From Rubripirellula sp. (GTDB lineage Bacteria > Planctomycetota > Planctomycetia > Pirellulales > Pirellulaceae), in the NCBI GenBank assembly GCA_028823035.1, contig JAPKCI010000001.1, positions 1 to 64,000 of the forward strand: a stretch of 64,000 nt of DNA, given 5' to 3'. Position numbers and translations under genes: made by a program. The notes under the pieces are model-generated. The model worked only from the letters and a program-made list of their open reading frames with translations. It did no database searches and was not told the origin of the DNA. Of the stretch, positions 43,973 to 53,878 are shown one piece after another (position 1 is the stretch's first letter; each line of letters starts with the position of its first letter).

Positions 43973-44983
43973 TCATTCCCCTTTTTCGGGGACGTTCTCA
44001 AGAATATCCAGCAAGATCTGATCCGACTCGATGCCTTCTGCTTGAGCTTCGAAATTCAAGAGAACGCGGTGTCGCATCGCTGGCAGGAAAACACGCCGCA
44101 CATCTTCGAAACTGACGTTGAAACGCCCTTCCAGTAGTGCTCGGACCTTGGCAGCCAACGCAAGCGTCTGTGCACCTCGCGGACTCGCACCCCAGCGTAC
44201 ATAGTTGTTGGTCGCAGCAACCGAATGCGGCCCGTCAGGGTGTGTTCCGAGGTTCAAGCGTACGAGGTAGTCCCGCACATGAGGCGCCAGGATTACCTGT
44301 CGCACCATCTGTTGCCACTTCAAGATCTCGACACCATCCATCACCTTCTCGAGGTCGGCTGTATGACCCTGCGTGGTACGATCAACGATGATATTGAGAT
44401 CTTCACGACTGCTGTATCTGACAACCAGTTTGAACATAAAACGGTCCAATTGAGCCTCAGGCAGAGGATAAGTACCCTCCTGCTCGATCGGGTTTTGTGT
44501 TGCCAAAACAAAAAAGGGTTTATCGAGCACAAACCGCGTTCCGCCTGCAGTCACGGTTCCTTCCTGCATGGTTTCCAACATCGCGGACTGTGTCTTTGGC
44601 GTTGCCCGGTTGACTTCGTCAGCCAGCAGAATCTGTGTAAAAACCGGACCACGCTGAAATTCGAAGCCGCGACGCCCGTTCTCATCCTCAACAATCATGT
44701 TGGTACCAAGGATGTCGGCAGGCATCAGGTCAGGTGTAAATTGGATGCGACTGAAATTGAGATCCATGACCTCCGACAGCGTCCTGACCAGCATGGTTTT
44801 CCCCAATCCCGGCACGCCTTCCAGCAAGCAGTGCCCGCCACACAAGATGGCCGTCAACACTCCGTGAACAATATCATCATGACCAACAATCACCCGCCCT
44901 ATCATCTCACGAACAGCGTTGTACCGCTTCCCAAACTCTGCTGCTTCCGCCTGCATCGACTCTACTGTGTTACTCATCTGCAT
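43973..44983 (-). CDS. MoxR-family AAA+ ATPase
   Basis: A protein of 336 residues. Walker A is EGVPGLGKT, Walker B is LLADEVNRATPK, sensor 1 is ATQNPIEQEGTYPLPEAQLDRF (a MoxR signature), and the lid domain includes GASPRGAQTLALAAK. MoxR ATPases act as chaperones that remodel partner proteins, usually with DUF58 and von Willebrand A proteins encoded next to them. Here the neighbours are a ThuA protein (convergent) and a dipeptidase, so the partner must be encoded elsewhere. A start two codons later (44977) is possible. Confidence 0.94.
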   Translation of the reverse strand: MQMSNTVESMQAEAAEFGKRYNAVREMIGRVIVGHDDIVHGVLTAILCGGHCLLEGVPGLGKTMLVRTLSEVMDLNFSRIQFTPDLMPADILGTNMIVEDENGRRGFEFQRGPVFTQILLADEVNRATPKTQSAMLETMQEGTVTAGGTRFVLDKPFFVLATQNPIEQEGTYPLPEAQLDRFMFKLVVRYSSREDLNIIVDRTTQGHTADLEKVMDGVEILKWQQMVRQVILAPHVRDYLVRLNLGTHPDGPHSVAATNNYVRWGASPRGAQTLALAAKVRALLEGRFNVSFEDVRRVFLPAMRHRVLLNFEAQAEGIESDQILLDILENVPEKGE

Positions 44984-45147
44984 TCATGACTAGGAGTGTG
45001 AACGAACCGTTGTGACCGCAAAGCTGCCGTTTATGCAAAGCTGTAAATTCAAAGCATCCTGTCAGGCACGGATTGACCGACGGACGAAACCCAATGATAG
45101 CGGAAAGGAAGCACTCAAGGTGAGTCCCTGTATCAACGCAAAACCAA

Positions 45148-46437
45148 CTATTTCGCTGCCGCATTGACCTTGCGGTTGGACAATTTTCTGGAAACTGCCT
45201 CGACTCTTTCGAAAACTCGCATCACATTGCCGCCGAGTACTTTCAGGATTTCGCTTTCGGTGTAACCACGGTCTAGTAATCCCTGAGTGATCACCGGGTA
45301 GCGACTGACGTCACCCAACTGAGCCGGCAATGCAGGTACACCATCAAAGTCGGACCCCAACCCCACGTGATCAATCCCGGCTACGTTAACAACGTGATCG
45401 ATGTGGTCCAGCACATCATGAACCGTACACACTGCAGATCGTGGATGTTTCGCCTCCCACTGCCGCAATGCAGCTGTTGCTTTCTCTTCATTATCGGGAT
45501 ACAGGGCATTCAACTCCGATTTTCGGGCCGACCTCCTGAGCGAACGGGCCGCATCGATCGGGTTTAAATAGTCTGAGAAGAAATTAATCATTACCACACC
45601 ACCATTCTTTTTCGTTTCGATCAGCACATCATCAGGCACGTTACGAGGATGATCGGCGATGCTACGTGCAGATGAATGCGAAAAGATGACAGGAGCGTTG
45701 GTAATTCGCAGTGCCTGCTTCATGCAATTGGGCGACACATGAGACAAATCGACGATCATCCCCAGCCGATTCATTTCTCGAACAACCTCTTCACCAAATG
45801 CCGACAGCCCTCCGGAAATCGGATCATCGCTGCACGAGTCTGCCCAGTCGAGCGACATCGAATGAGTCAGTGTCATGTACCGTGCACCTTCCCGGAACAA
45901 TTGTCGAAGCACATTAATCGAGTTCTCAATGCAGTGACCTCCTTCGACGCCAATCAATGAAGCGATCTTGCCTTCGCCAGTAATCCGCTTGACGTCCTCG
46001 ACAGTCAACGCCAACTCGAAAACGTCGCTGTATTGTTCAGTCATTTGTCGCACTATCGAAATCTGCTCCAGCGTCGATGTCAAAGCGTTGTCCTGCATCG
46101 CCGTAGAGACCGGGACATAAACAGACCAAAACTGTGCACCTACCCCACCAGCACGCAAACGTGGAATATCGGTATGGAGGTCGGGTTGCGATTTTCGCAA
46201 ATCGACTTGACTGACGGAGTCGCCGCTCTTCCGAAGCGCCCATGGCAAATCATTGTGCCCATCAAACACAGGGGCTAACCGATGAATCCTGACCGCTTCA
46301 TCAGTGACGACAATGGCTCCCCGATTGGCTGCAATACTGCCGTGGGCCGATTCGCTGCCGCCATCACCATCAGCCGCCAACAGTGGAAAAACAAAGCAGG
46401 AACCTGCCACGCAAAGTACGTTTCGTAGACAAATCAC
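45148..46437 (-). CDS. Secreted membrane dipeptidase (M19, renal dipeptidase family)
   Basis: A protein of 429 residues. The signal peptide is near RNVLCVAGSCFVFPLLA. Zinc ligands and family blocks are intact: FDGHNDLPWAL (HxD), IGVEGGHCIENS (bridging Glu), VDLSHVS and FSHSSARSIADHPRNV (His ligands), and VGLGSDFDGV (Asp). The enzyme hydrolyses dipeptides, including those with D-residues, and should work in the periplasm. The start is GTG at 46437; no ATG would preserve the signal peptide. Confidence 0.95.
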   Translation of the reverse strand: MICLRNVLCVAGSCFVFPLLAADGDGGSESAHGSIAANRGAIVVTDEAVRIHRLAPVFDGHNDLPWALRKSGDSVSQVDLRKSQPDLHTDIPRLRAGGVGAQFWSVYVPVSTAMQDNALTSTLEQISIVRQMTEQYSDVFELALTVEDVKRITGEGKIASLIGVEGGHCIENSINVLRQLFREGARYMTLTHSMSLDWADSCSDDPISGGLSAFGEEVVREMNRLGMIVDLSHVSPNCMKQALRITNAPVIFSHSSARSIADHPRNVPDDVLIETKKNGGVVMINFFSDYLNPIDAARSLRRSARKSELNALYPDNEEKATAALRQWEAKHPRSAVCTVHDVLDHIDHVVNVAGIDHVGLGSDFDGVPALPAQLGDVSRYPVITQGLLDRGYTESEILKVLGGNVMRVFERVEAVSRKLSNRKVNAAAK

Positions 46438-46602
46438 AAGGCCACTCGCAGTTGAACGGGAAAGTCAGTTAGTGAACAACCATCATGACAGACGTGGCAA
46501 TACTGCTCTACCGGCAATTCCAGATTGATCAAGTTTGCCGTTGCAGAGACCGATCGACATTCACCAGTCCTCAGGGCCTTTTCCTACAAAGCAAAACGCG
46601 AC

Positions 46603-48033
46603 TCACGTGACAGCTGGCTTTTTTGCCTGCTTCAACAAATCATGCTCCGGACGGACCTTGTAGAAACGGTCAAGCGGATAACATCCACTGACCAGTCCAT
46701 TCCGTGGGGCAGTCGTGCAATCACTAAAAGTACGACAGACCTTTTTTCGTGCCATCACCTGCCCAGCAAGCACATCAGCTGGCAACTCGGGGTAGGACAA
46801 CACCATCCGGCCCAACCCAACGGAATCGACCCAATTGGCACGAACCAGAGCTTGTGCCACATGAGGTAACCAATCCTGAAGGTAGCTATACCCTGAACCC
46901 ACAAAAATCAGCTCCGGGTGTCTGCGTTTCAATTCAGCCGTCACCTGCAACTGCCGCGCGACTCCCACCAACGGATCCTCCGGTGGTTGGTATCCATCGC
47001 TGGGCGGAAAGTAAGCGGGCCTCTGGATGTGCGGGTTGTAGTAGGGGCTACCTGCTGTCGTACAAACCAATTTGATGCCCAACTGCTTCAATAACTCAAG
47101 GAACTCTGACGGCTCATTCAGATCGATACCACATCCTGAATCATCACTGCCGAAGGCCAGTCGGGCATCGCCGCGTGGGTCAACTAAACCGATCCGATCA
47201 GCACCCGCCTGAAACGGAACAAAATCGAAGATACTGACGCGAACGCCGATCATCAAACCTGGAGCAGCCGAATGAACACCCGCGACAATATCGCGAAGAA
47301 AACGCGTGCGATTTTCGAAACTGCCACCAAATCGACCCGATCGATCAACTCCGCTCAGCAACTCGTGACCGAGATAGCCATGGCAATGTTTGACATCGAC
47401 AAACTGAAAACCAGCTTTCTGGGCCAGAGAGGCTGCAATGATGAAATCATCCACCAGCCGCTGCAGATCATCGTCGGTCAGCATCGCAGTCTCATCATCA
47501 ATTCCCAAGCGTGCATCGAGTACTGGATTGCGTTGCACGGTTTGCGGTTCGCTGACACTCTTTTGATTTGGTCGCGCGTAGCGGCCAGAATGCGTCAACT
47601 GCAGTCCCACCAGCAGGTCATCAACGCTTCCAAATTCCGCTTCGTGCGCTTTCGTCAGCTCGACTCTCAGTGATTCAATCTCTGGCAGATTCTCCGCTTT
47701 GATCATCAACTGATTCGGATTGGCCCGACCATCATGTCGCACCGCAACCGCCTCACCACCCCACATCAGCTTTGCGCCGCTCCGTCCAAAATTTCGCCAA
47801 CGTCTTTTCGTCAGTTCCGTTGGTTTTCCGTCCAATGTCCCGTCCCACCCCTCCATGGGAAGAATGCAGAACCGGTTACCAATGGTCACATCATCAACCA
47901 GCAGCGGAACTGCCAAGGGACTCTGATCCCCCGATACGACTTCTTCATCACAGGGCAACTGAATACCCAACGTTGTCAGGTAGCTCACAAAATCTTCGTG
48001 TGACTTGAAACTCGCTACACGTGGGTAAGCCAT
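46603..48033 (-). CDS. NADH:flavin oxidoreductase, old yellow enzyme family
   Basis: A protein of 476 residues, an FMN-binding TIM barrel. [22 protein letters not shown] opens the barrel, [12 protein letters not shown] is the typical HxGR loop, [18 protein letters not shown] carries the substrate HxxxY/L element, and [17 protein letters not shown] binds phosphate. C-terminal cysteines ([15 protein letters not shown]) are present, but the NAD-binding second half of 2,4-dienoyl-CoA reductase is absent. It reduces an activated double bond of unknown substrate. Its ATG shares one base with the stop of the DapA-like gene (TGATG), so the pair is translationally coupled. Confidence 0.92.
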   Translation of the reverse strand: MAYPRVASFKSHEDFVSYLTTLGIQLPCDEEVVSGDQSPLAVPLLVDDVTIGNRFCILPMEGWDGTLDGKPTELTKRRWRNFGRSGAKLMWGGEAVAVRHDGRANPNQLMIKAENLPEIESLRVELTKAHEAEFGSVDDLLVGLQLTHSGRYARPNQKSVSEPQTVQRNPVLDARLGIDDETAMLTDDDLQRLVDDFIIAASLAQKAGFQFVDVKHCHGYLGHELLSGVDRSGRFGGSFENRTRFLRDIVAGVHSAAPGLMIGVRVSIFDFVPFQAGADRIGLVDPRGDARLAFGSDDSGCGIDLNEPSEFLELLKQLGIKLVCTTAGSPYYNPHIQRPAYFPPSDGYQPPEDPLVGVARQLQVTAELKRRHPELIFVGSGYSYLQDWLPHVAQALVRANWVDSVGLGRMVLSYPELPADVLAGQVMARKKVCRTFSDCTTAPRNGLVSGCYPLDRFYKVRPEHDLLKQAKKPAVT

Positions 48034-48998
48034 CAAGGTGCCTCTTTCAAAAGGGATTGCAGATCTCGTGCAATGATCTCCAACACCTTCAAGTCCGCTT
48101 CGGGACGATGAGGAGAATCGGGGTGTGTCTGACTGTGTTCCAGCATCCCCCGGATCTTCAAAAACATGGCTGCAGAATGCTTGTAAGCTGGTGCCGGGTT
48201 TCTGAAAGTGAACGCACCCAGATACTGCAGTAAATCATTCAATTCATAAAAGCCAGAATCTCCTGTTTCCCACATTGCATCGCGGCGAGCAAATGCATCG
48301 GGAGCAAACGTACTGAGTCCGAGCAGATAATCACTGCCATACATCACCATATCAATCGCCAGATCATTTCCAGTGAACACTTTGAAATCCGGACGAACTC
48401 GATTTCGCAACTCCAGTCGCTGCCACTCGGGTACACGATGAAGCGACGAGTGCTTCGCACCAATCGCATTTGGGACCATCATCAACTGGTGGTAAACCTC
48501 CAGCGAGTAGATTCTGCCAAATGGAGCAAACACTTTGCCCAACTCAAAGAAGAGAAAATCCTGACACTCGCGAGCGAGACGCTGATAAGCGTCAACCAAC
48601 TGATCGTCGGGCAGTTCAATCAACCCATAGGACTGAAAGAAGATAGGCGTCCCACCGTACCGTTGAATTTGCTCAATCCCAACCTGATACGGTTCCATGG
48701 AAAATTGGTCGTTTGACCGATCACGTACAAAAACACCAGCCACAAAAAACCGCCCGTCTGTGATCTGTTGGGTCCGTAGCAGCACCTCTTCGCGAACCGA
48801 ATCGTCAATCAGATTGCCGTATCCCGTATCCATGTTGACCGCGGGCACCAAACCAGCACCAAGCGTGCGGATCAAGTGAGCGTCAAATCCGTTCCAATCA
48901 ACCTCGCCGCTCTGTTCGTACGGCAATAGAATGGCAGAGATCCCAGTGATCTTACGGCGGGGCGACAATAGTTTCTGGGAATCAATCAGATCGTTCAT
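48033..48998 (-). CDS. DapA-like aldolase with Tyr-to-Phe change
   Basis: A 321-residue TIM barrel of the dihydrodipicolinate synthase superfamily. The Schiff-base lysine is retained in [13 protein letters not shown], and the substrate loop appears as [10 protein letters not shown]. Where most members have the catalytic tyrosine (L-YNxP) this one has [10 protein letters not shown], a phenylalanine, and the GTTGE motif is not conserved. The reaction is likely a retro-aldol or dehydration on a sugar acid, but I cannot name it. First gene of an operon with an old yellow enzyme, facing an AraC regulator. Confidence 0.85.
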   Translation of the reverse strand: MNDLIDSQKLLSPRRKITGISAILLPYEQSGEVDWNGFDAHLIRTLGAGLVPAVNMDTGYGNLIDDSVREEVLLRTQQITDGRFFVAGVFVRDRSNDQFSMEPYQVGIEQIQRYGGTPIFFQSYGLIELPDDQLVDAYQRLARECQDFLFFELGKVFAPFGRIYSLEVYHQLMMVPNAIGAKHSSLHRVPEWQRLELRNRVRPDFKVFTGNDLAIDMVMYGSDYLLGLSTFAPDAFARRDAMWETGDSGFYELNDLLQYLGAFTFRNPAPAYKHSAAMFLKIRGMLEHSQTHPDSPHRPEADLKVLEIIARDLQSLLKEAP

Positions 48999-49044
48999 GC
49001 TATTTTATCCGTAACGAACAATATCGGCTCAAACTTTACTTGAG

Positions 49045-49956
49045 TTGCTGCAGCGTGTCTTGGAGAATTGGGCAAACCATGAAATTGCAAATCGGGCAAC
49101 GAGACCTCAATTGACCGACCAACTGACCGACAAAGCGTTACGCGAAGACCTTCCCAGTTGGGGCGTTCTGGTTCTCGAGAGCCACCACAGTCCGAGCTTT
49201 GCCATGGAATGGAGAACTCACGAGTTTGTCAAAATTGTGTATGTGTGGAAGGGCAGGGGAGAATTCCATATTGGCAATGTAATCCACGCTTTCACGGCGA
49301 GTGATGTGATCGTGATCCCACCGAGGACGCCGAATCGCATTGTCGACGATGCGACCGCGGCATCCAGTCTTTATGTTTGCTGCATCGCAACGCGACTGCT
49401 CGAATTCGACCCGCGTCTGATTCAAACTCTCACAAGTCATCTGCATCACCATCATCACGGATTTTCAAATCGGGTCGCCTCGCTATTGCGTCGGATGGTC
49501 CATTTACAACAAAAACCTCCCACCACGTCCATCACCATGGTGGCCAACGCGATGCGACTAATGCAAGTCGTGCTGGAATTACACGCCAAGACGCGACCGA
49601 TCGAACAACAGGAAGGTAATGAACGTGCAGTCATCCAACAGTACATCGCGACCCTTCCCAACCGTTTTTTTGAAGCATCAACGATTGATTCAGTCAGTCA
49701 CCAACTAGGAATTCCACGACGTACTTTTACCCAATTGTTCCATGAACTCACCGGCGAGACTTGGCTATCCCACATCCGCCGCCTTGCAATCGAGCATGCA
49801 CAGCAGCGTCTTTGCCAATCCGATCTCCCCATCACCTCAGTGGCTTTTGAATGCGGGTTCCACGACCTGTCGACGTTTTATCGACAGTTCAAAAAGCAGG
49901 CTGGCATGTCGCCCGGCGAGTACCGTTCCATGCAGAATCGGGGCAATCAATCCTGA
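49045..49956 (+). CDS. AraC-family transcriptional regulator
   Basis: Up to 303 residues. The N-terminal cupin-like sensor domain includes FAMEWRTHEFVKIVYVWKGRGEFHIG and a histidine-rich HLHHHHHGF near the middle. The C-terminal double HTH reads DSVSHQLGIPRRTFTQLFHELTGETWLSHIRRLAIEHAQQRL and then ITSVAFECGFHDLSTFYRQFKKQAGMSPGEYR, the canonical AraC signature. It is divergent from the DapA-like/OYE operon across a short gap, the usual place for its regulator. Start uncertain: no in-frame ATG; TTG at 49045, 49060 or 49111 are candidates. Confidence 0.92.
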   Translation: MLQRVLENWANHEIANRATRPQLTDQLTDKALREDLPSWGVLVLESHHSPSFAMEWRTHEFVKIVYVWKGRGEFHIGNVIHAFTASDVIVIPPRTPNRIVDDATAASSLYVCCIATRLLEFDPRLIQTLTSHLHHHHHGFSNRVASLLRRMVHLQQKPPTTSITMVANAMRLMQVVLELHAKTRPIEQQEGNERAVIQQYIATLPNRFFEASTIDSVSHQLGIPRRTFTQLFHELTGETWLSHIRRLAIEHAQQRLCQSDLPITSVAFECGFHDLSTFYRQFKKQAGMSPGEYRSMQNRGNQS

Positions 49957-51197
49957 ATCCGGTACAAAGCTGATACCGTGCGAAACAACAGAGAATCACC
50001 GATTACCCCCAATGATGCGAGTGTCCGTTCCCCCAAATCATTCGACCCAACTTCTTCAAATTCCAATCCCGATCGGACGACAGTAGTCACACCATCTTCG
50101 CTGGTGAAGTACAGATTATTGCCAGCCAACAGAGGTGACGCAGAGAAGTTTCCACCGATTCGTTTTCGGTAAACCAAGTCACCTGTTTCCGCCTCCACGC
50201 ACATGGCAATTCCATCATCACTGATTGAGTAGACCAACCCTTCGTGGGCAATCATGGAGGGTGTCTTAGGAATATTACGATCCAATTGCCAGACAACATG
50301 TGTATCGGTCACCACGCCTTCGCCGGTGGGTCGAATCGCCAACATTTTGCTGCTGTCAAAACTCGTTGAAATGAATACCAAACCACGGTCATAGCAGGGC
50401 TTGGGCACCACAGAATAGCCGACGTAGCGGACATCCCAGATAGTCGCTCCCGTGGTCGGATCCAATGCCAATACGCAGTCGCTACCAGGTGCAATCACCT
50501 GTACCCGTCCATCCACCTCAATCACCGTAGGTGTGCAAAATGAAAACGTTTTTTTTGCTGACACAGGGCGAGGAGTTGACCAGGCCAATTCGCCAGTCGC
50601 TGCATTCAAGGCGACAATTTTCGGCTCAGCATCACCATCACAAGTGAAAATCAGATGGCCCGCCGTCAACACAGGACTGCCACCATTACCGTGCGTAGGC
50701 TTAAAGTACAGATCGCGGTTCGCCCACAGAATGTCGCCGCCCAGCGAAAGGCATGCGGTTCCTTGATACCCAAAATGAACATAAATCTTTCCATCATGAA
50801 TGATAGGCGTCGGACTGGCGTGGCTGTTTTTCTTGTGGATTCTTGCAGGTCGTTCATCCGTCTGTTCCATCACTGGAACCGTCTTTACTATCTCACCTGA
50901 CTCAGCGTCGAGAATCAGTAACGAAAGTGTAAAACGCTGATTCTCCTCATCACCCGAGGGAATCGCAGCGGTCAAATAGATGCGTTCCCCAGTCGTCACA
51001 GGGGATGACCAACCCGCTCCGGGTATCTCCGTCCGCCAGGCGATATTCTTCTCTGGACCCCACTCCACAGGCAGTGGTCTTGCAGTGACCCCATCACCCT
51101 CAGGACCGCGGAACGCTGACCAACTCTCTGCTGCAGACGCAAACGAAATCGAAACAGTGATTACCGACATCCAGATGAGCAGCCGATTTGAAAGCAT
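49947..51197 (-). CDS. Secreted PQQ-like beta-propeller protein
   Basis: A protein of 416 residues. The signal peptide (MLSNRLLIWMSVITVSISFASA) precedes WSAFRGPEGDGVT, a very common opening of planctomycete propeller proteins. Repeats with the tryptophan-docking pattern follow, e.g. LNAATGELAWSTPRP, LDPTTGATIWDVRY and CVEAETGDLVYRKRI. No PQQ-ligand residues of quinoprotein dehydrogenases can be assigned, so it is probably a binding or assembly scaffold (BamB-like fold), not a dehydrogenase. Its end overlaps the AraC gene by 10 bases (convergent). Confidence 0.9.
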   Translation of the reverse strand: MLSNRLLIWMSVITVSISFASAAESWSAFRGPEGDGVTARPLPVEWGPEKNIAWRTEIPGAGWSSPVTTGERIYLTAAIPSGDEENQRFTLSLLILDAESGEIVKTVPVMEQTDERPARIHKKNSHASPTPIIHDGKIYVHFGYQGTACLSLGGDILWANRDLYFKPTHGNGGSPVLTAGHLIFTCDGDAEPKIVALNAATGELAWSTPRPVSAKKTFSFCTPTVIEVDGRVQVIAPGSDCVLALDPTTGATIWDVRYVGYSVVPKPCYDRGLVFISTSFDSSKMLAIRPTGEGVVTDTHVVWQLDRNIPKTPSMIAHEGLVYSISDDGIAMCVEAETGDLVYRKRIGGNFSASPLLAGNNLYFTSEDGVTTVVRSGLEFEEVGSNDLGERTLASLGVIGDSLLFRTVSALYRIQD

Positions 51198-51458
51198 AGG
51201 ATTCTCTCCAAAGAAAGATGAGGCAGGCGATGGGGGCGGGAACCAGTCGAAAATGGTCCTGAAAATGTATCACGACCTCCGCAGGGAAACTATCGCACAC
51301 TCATGGGTAAATCGTCACGTCCCACAGCGAATGACGGTGAATCATTGTTTTGCCCTGATCGTGGAACCACCCGCTCGCAGGGAAGGATCGTTGGTGGATC
51401 TTATGTCTTGACCCACGTTGATAATGATATTCACCAGTAAATCACTGAAAGGACACGC

Positions 51459-51659
51459 ATGAATGAACCATCGCCACTGCAAAATCAATCCTCACGCTGC
51501 ATTGGCGTCTGTACCGTGAACAAAAGTAGCATCTGCGTCGGCTGCCACCGCAGCATGTCTGAAATTTCAGATTGGTCCCGAGCCTCAAAGCAAGAACGTG
51601 AAGGGATCAACCGAACCGCAGCCAGCCGAGAAAAAGACATGCCCGGCAACACTGCCTAG
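51459..51659 (+). CDS. DUF1289 family small cysteine protein
   Basis: A protein of 66 residues. CIGVCTVNKSSICVGCHRS followed by EISDWSRASKQERE is the complete DUF1289 signature (CxGVC...CxGCxRxxxEIxxW). Four conserved cysteines suggest a metal or iron-sulphur site; family function is unknown. ATG 51459 has AAAGGA five bases upstream. The stop overlaps the convergent hydrolase gene by 4 bases. Confidence 0.9.
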   Translation: MNEPSPLQNQSSRCIGVCTVNKSSICVGCHRSMSEISDWSRASKQEREGINRTAASREKDMPGNTA

Positions 51660-53827
51660 TCGTGAGATCGCAACAGGTCGACCCTATTCTTGCTGCTTGG
51701 TTTCAGATCTGATACCTGCAAGCGATCGGCAACACCACTGGCACGATAAACTCTTTTGGCCACAGGGCAATCACCGCCGAATACCACCATTGAGGCGGGT
51801 GCGGCCAGCGAAACCAGACCGTCCACACCAAAGTATTTTACTGCACCTGGGACAAACATCGGATCGTCATGCCGGTTGAGCTCGGCAAATCGGAAGCCGC
51901 CAAAATCGACGATACAGCGTTCGATTTGCTGGCTTGACTGGCTGCAAGCTGCGGCGACGAGAGGCCCTGCCGTTTTCCCTGCTCCAATCATACAGACCTC
52001 GCCCAACTGACTTGCATAAGCGACCACAGACATCAGGTCATGTGTACGTTGGGCAAACAGGCAGTGATTGAAACCAAAGGTGTACCCAGAAAACTGATGC
52101 CAACCTTTGTCACCGCTCTGCTGGAACCACATTCGCTGTGCCTGCTCAGGATTAGCTGCTGCAGCCAATTCACCCTGGCCAAACAGATCCGGAACCACCA
52201 CTCGATACCCGGCCTTCACCAGCGTGACGATATCCTGCCTGATCTTACCTTGATCAAAAATGGTTGATTTACCATCATCCGTAACCCAAATGACAGTGCC
52301 ACGATCCACTGCCTTATCGGCCGGATCCAACTGCAAAATCGGAAACTCCTCTTCATTATCAACGTTTCTGAGAGAACCAGCATGGATTGCCACGCCCGCC
52401 ATCTCGGTTAGCGATGTTTCCTTGTAAACAACCTGCCCCACCTGATCAGCGCGGCGTCCCAGCATGGTTTCCCATGCGCCCCCGACGACGTCTCGGTACG
52501 CATTCAATGCATCACTTGAATCGGGTACCAACCGACTCATGTGACGATCTGAATCTCTTGCTGCAATAGCGAGTAACCTTATCTCGTGTAAATCACCCAA
52601 CTGATCGCCCGACGGTTTGGGATACTCACTATTCCAAACGGTGGATTCACTCTGACTGAGTGGCTGAAAATCTTGTTCAGCGATCGAAGCGAACCCCAGT
52701 CCGAAATACTGATTGAAGAAAGCGTACATCGCCGCTCGATTCACTTGGTTGTAATTGTGTCGGAACTGGGTGTGAAAAACGGCGGTTATACGCTCGGGTA
52801 CACCCATCAATTCATAGACACGGACCAGATCGGGATAACCCTTGGTTTCAAGTTCGATGGTCCAATCATCGGCCGCAGTCAATCCAAGGGGCCTGGGAGC
52901 AGTGGCCGCCGCGATGTCAATATTTCCCTGGCCAATCCTCAGCAGCGGTGCGTTCTCACATGTGCAACCACCCTGCATTGCAGTTGAAACCATGACACAT
53001 GGCATCGAAGCTGCAATACGTTCATCAATGGCGCCGAGAATCATCGACTGTGTACCGCCACCGCTTGCTCCGGTCACTCCAATCCGTGAACGGTCCACAT
53101 TTTCCAATTCCGACACAAAGTCGACGGCCCGAATCGAATTCCACGTCTGCAAACCCATCATGTTCTGCAGCCTCAAGTCTGCCTGAACACTCATAAAACC
53201 CCAATTTTCTGCACCATCAAGGTGTTTCCACTTGTCGGGTCTGTGACCGATTTGCACAGCATCAGCATAGCCGGTCATGTCGTAGTGAAAGACCATGCAA
53301 CCCATTCTCGCCAGTTGCACCGCTCGAGCCTGCAGTGGAAAACGCCCACCTTGTGTGAACTGTTCGGCTCCCGCCTTGATCTGCTTACTGACGGTCTCCT
53401 CACCAGCATCATAAAAGCGGCCCTCTTTCCAATGCCCATGGGGCGAAAGAACGACAGGAAAAGGCCCGGTCTTACCCTTGGGTCGATACAAACTGCCCGT
53501 TACATAATTCCCCGGTATCGACTCAAAGAAAACCCGATCCACCACATAATCATCACGGTCAACTCGGCTATGTATGACTGCGTTGAGTGGTGTCTTTGTT
53601 GGAAGTGGCCATAACCCCTGTGAAACGAGGATTCGACGCTTGATGTCGGACTGACGCTGCTTCCACTGCTTGAGATTACTGACAGGCTGGAAGGGAAAGA
53701 AACCATTGAGTGTCCTGAGATCATCGAGCCGATGATCCCGAGGCAAGTCATCCGGAAAGACAACAGGGGATTCAGCGTGAACCACACCCATCACGATTAC
53801 GATGCAGAAACCAACGATGTAACGCAT
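51656..53827 (-). CDS. Secreted tandem alpha/beta hydrolase (acetyl xylan esterase-like)
   Basis: A protein of 723 residues with signal peptide (MRYIVGFCIVIVMGVVHA). The N-terminal hydrolase domain (about 90-375) has the nucleophile elbow GVTGASGGGTQSM, PVVLSPHGHW near the oxyanion strand, and a late FRHNYNQ histidine. A second, weaker alpha/beta domain (about 480-700) has VVVPDLFGQGEL but an elbow (MIGAGKTAGPL) without an obvious serine. It probably deacylates plant or algal polysaccharide, as with family 7/15 esterases. No sulphatase or glycosidase is adjacent. Confidence 0.86.
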   Translation of the reverse strand: MRYIVGFCIVIVMGVVHAESPVVFPDDLPRDHRLDDLRTLNGFFPFQPVSNLKQWKQRQSDIKRRILVSQGLWPLPTKTPLNAVIHSRVDRDDYVVDRVFFESIPGNYVTGSLYRPKGKTGPFPVVLSPHGHWKEGRFYDAGEETVSKQIKAGAEQFTQGGRFPLQARAVQLARMGCMVFHYDMTGYADAVQIGHRPDKWKHLDGAENWGFMSVQADLRLQNMMGLQTWNSIRAVDFVSELENVDRSRIGVTGASGGGTQSMILGAIDERIAASMPCVMVSTAMQGGCTCENAPLLRIGQGNIDIAAATAPRPLGLTAADDWTIELETKGYPDLVRVYELMGVPERITAVFHTQFRHNYNQVNRAAMYAFFNQYFGLGFASIAEQDFQPLSQSESTVWNSEYPKPSGDQLGDLHEIRLLAIAARDSDRHMSRLVPDSSDALNAYRDVVGGAWETMLGRRADQVGQVVYKETSLTEMAGVAIHAGSLRNVDNEEEFPILQLDPADKAVDRGTVIWVTDDGKSTIFDQGKIRQDIVTLVKAGYRVVVPDLFGQGELAAAANPEQAQRMWFQQSGDKGWHQFSGYTFGFNHCLFAQRTHDLMSVVAYASQLGEVCMIGAGKTAGPLVAAACSQSSQQIERCIVDFGGFRFAELNRHDDPMFVPGAVKYFGVDGLVSLAAPASMVVFGGDCPVAKRVYRASGVADRLQVSDLKPSSKNRVDLLRSHD

Positions 53828-53878
53828 ACGAGCTACTCCCCATGATTCTAAATCACTGAATGATTGGGAATGTTCACA

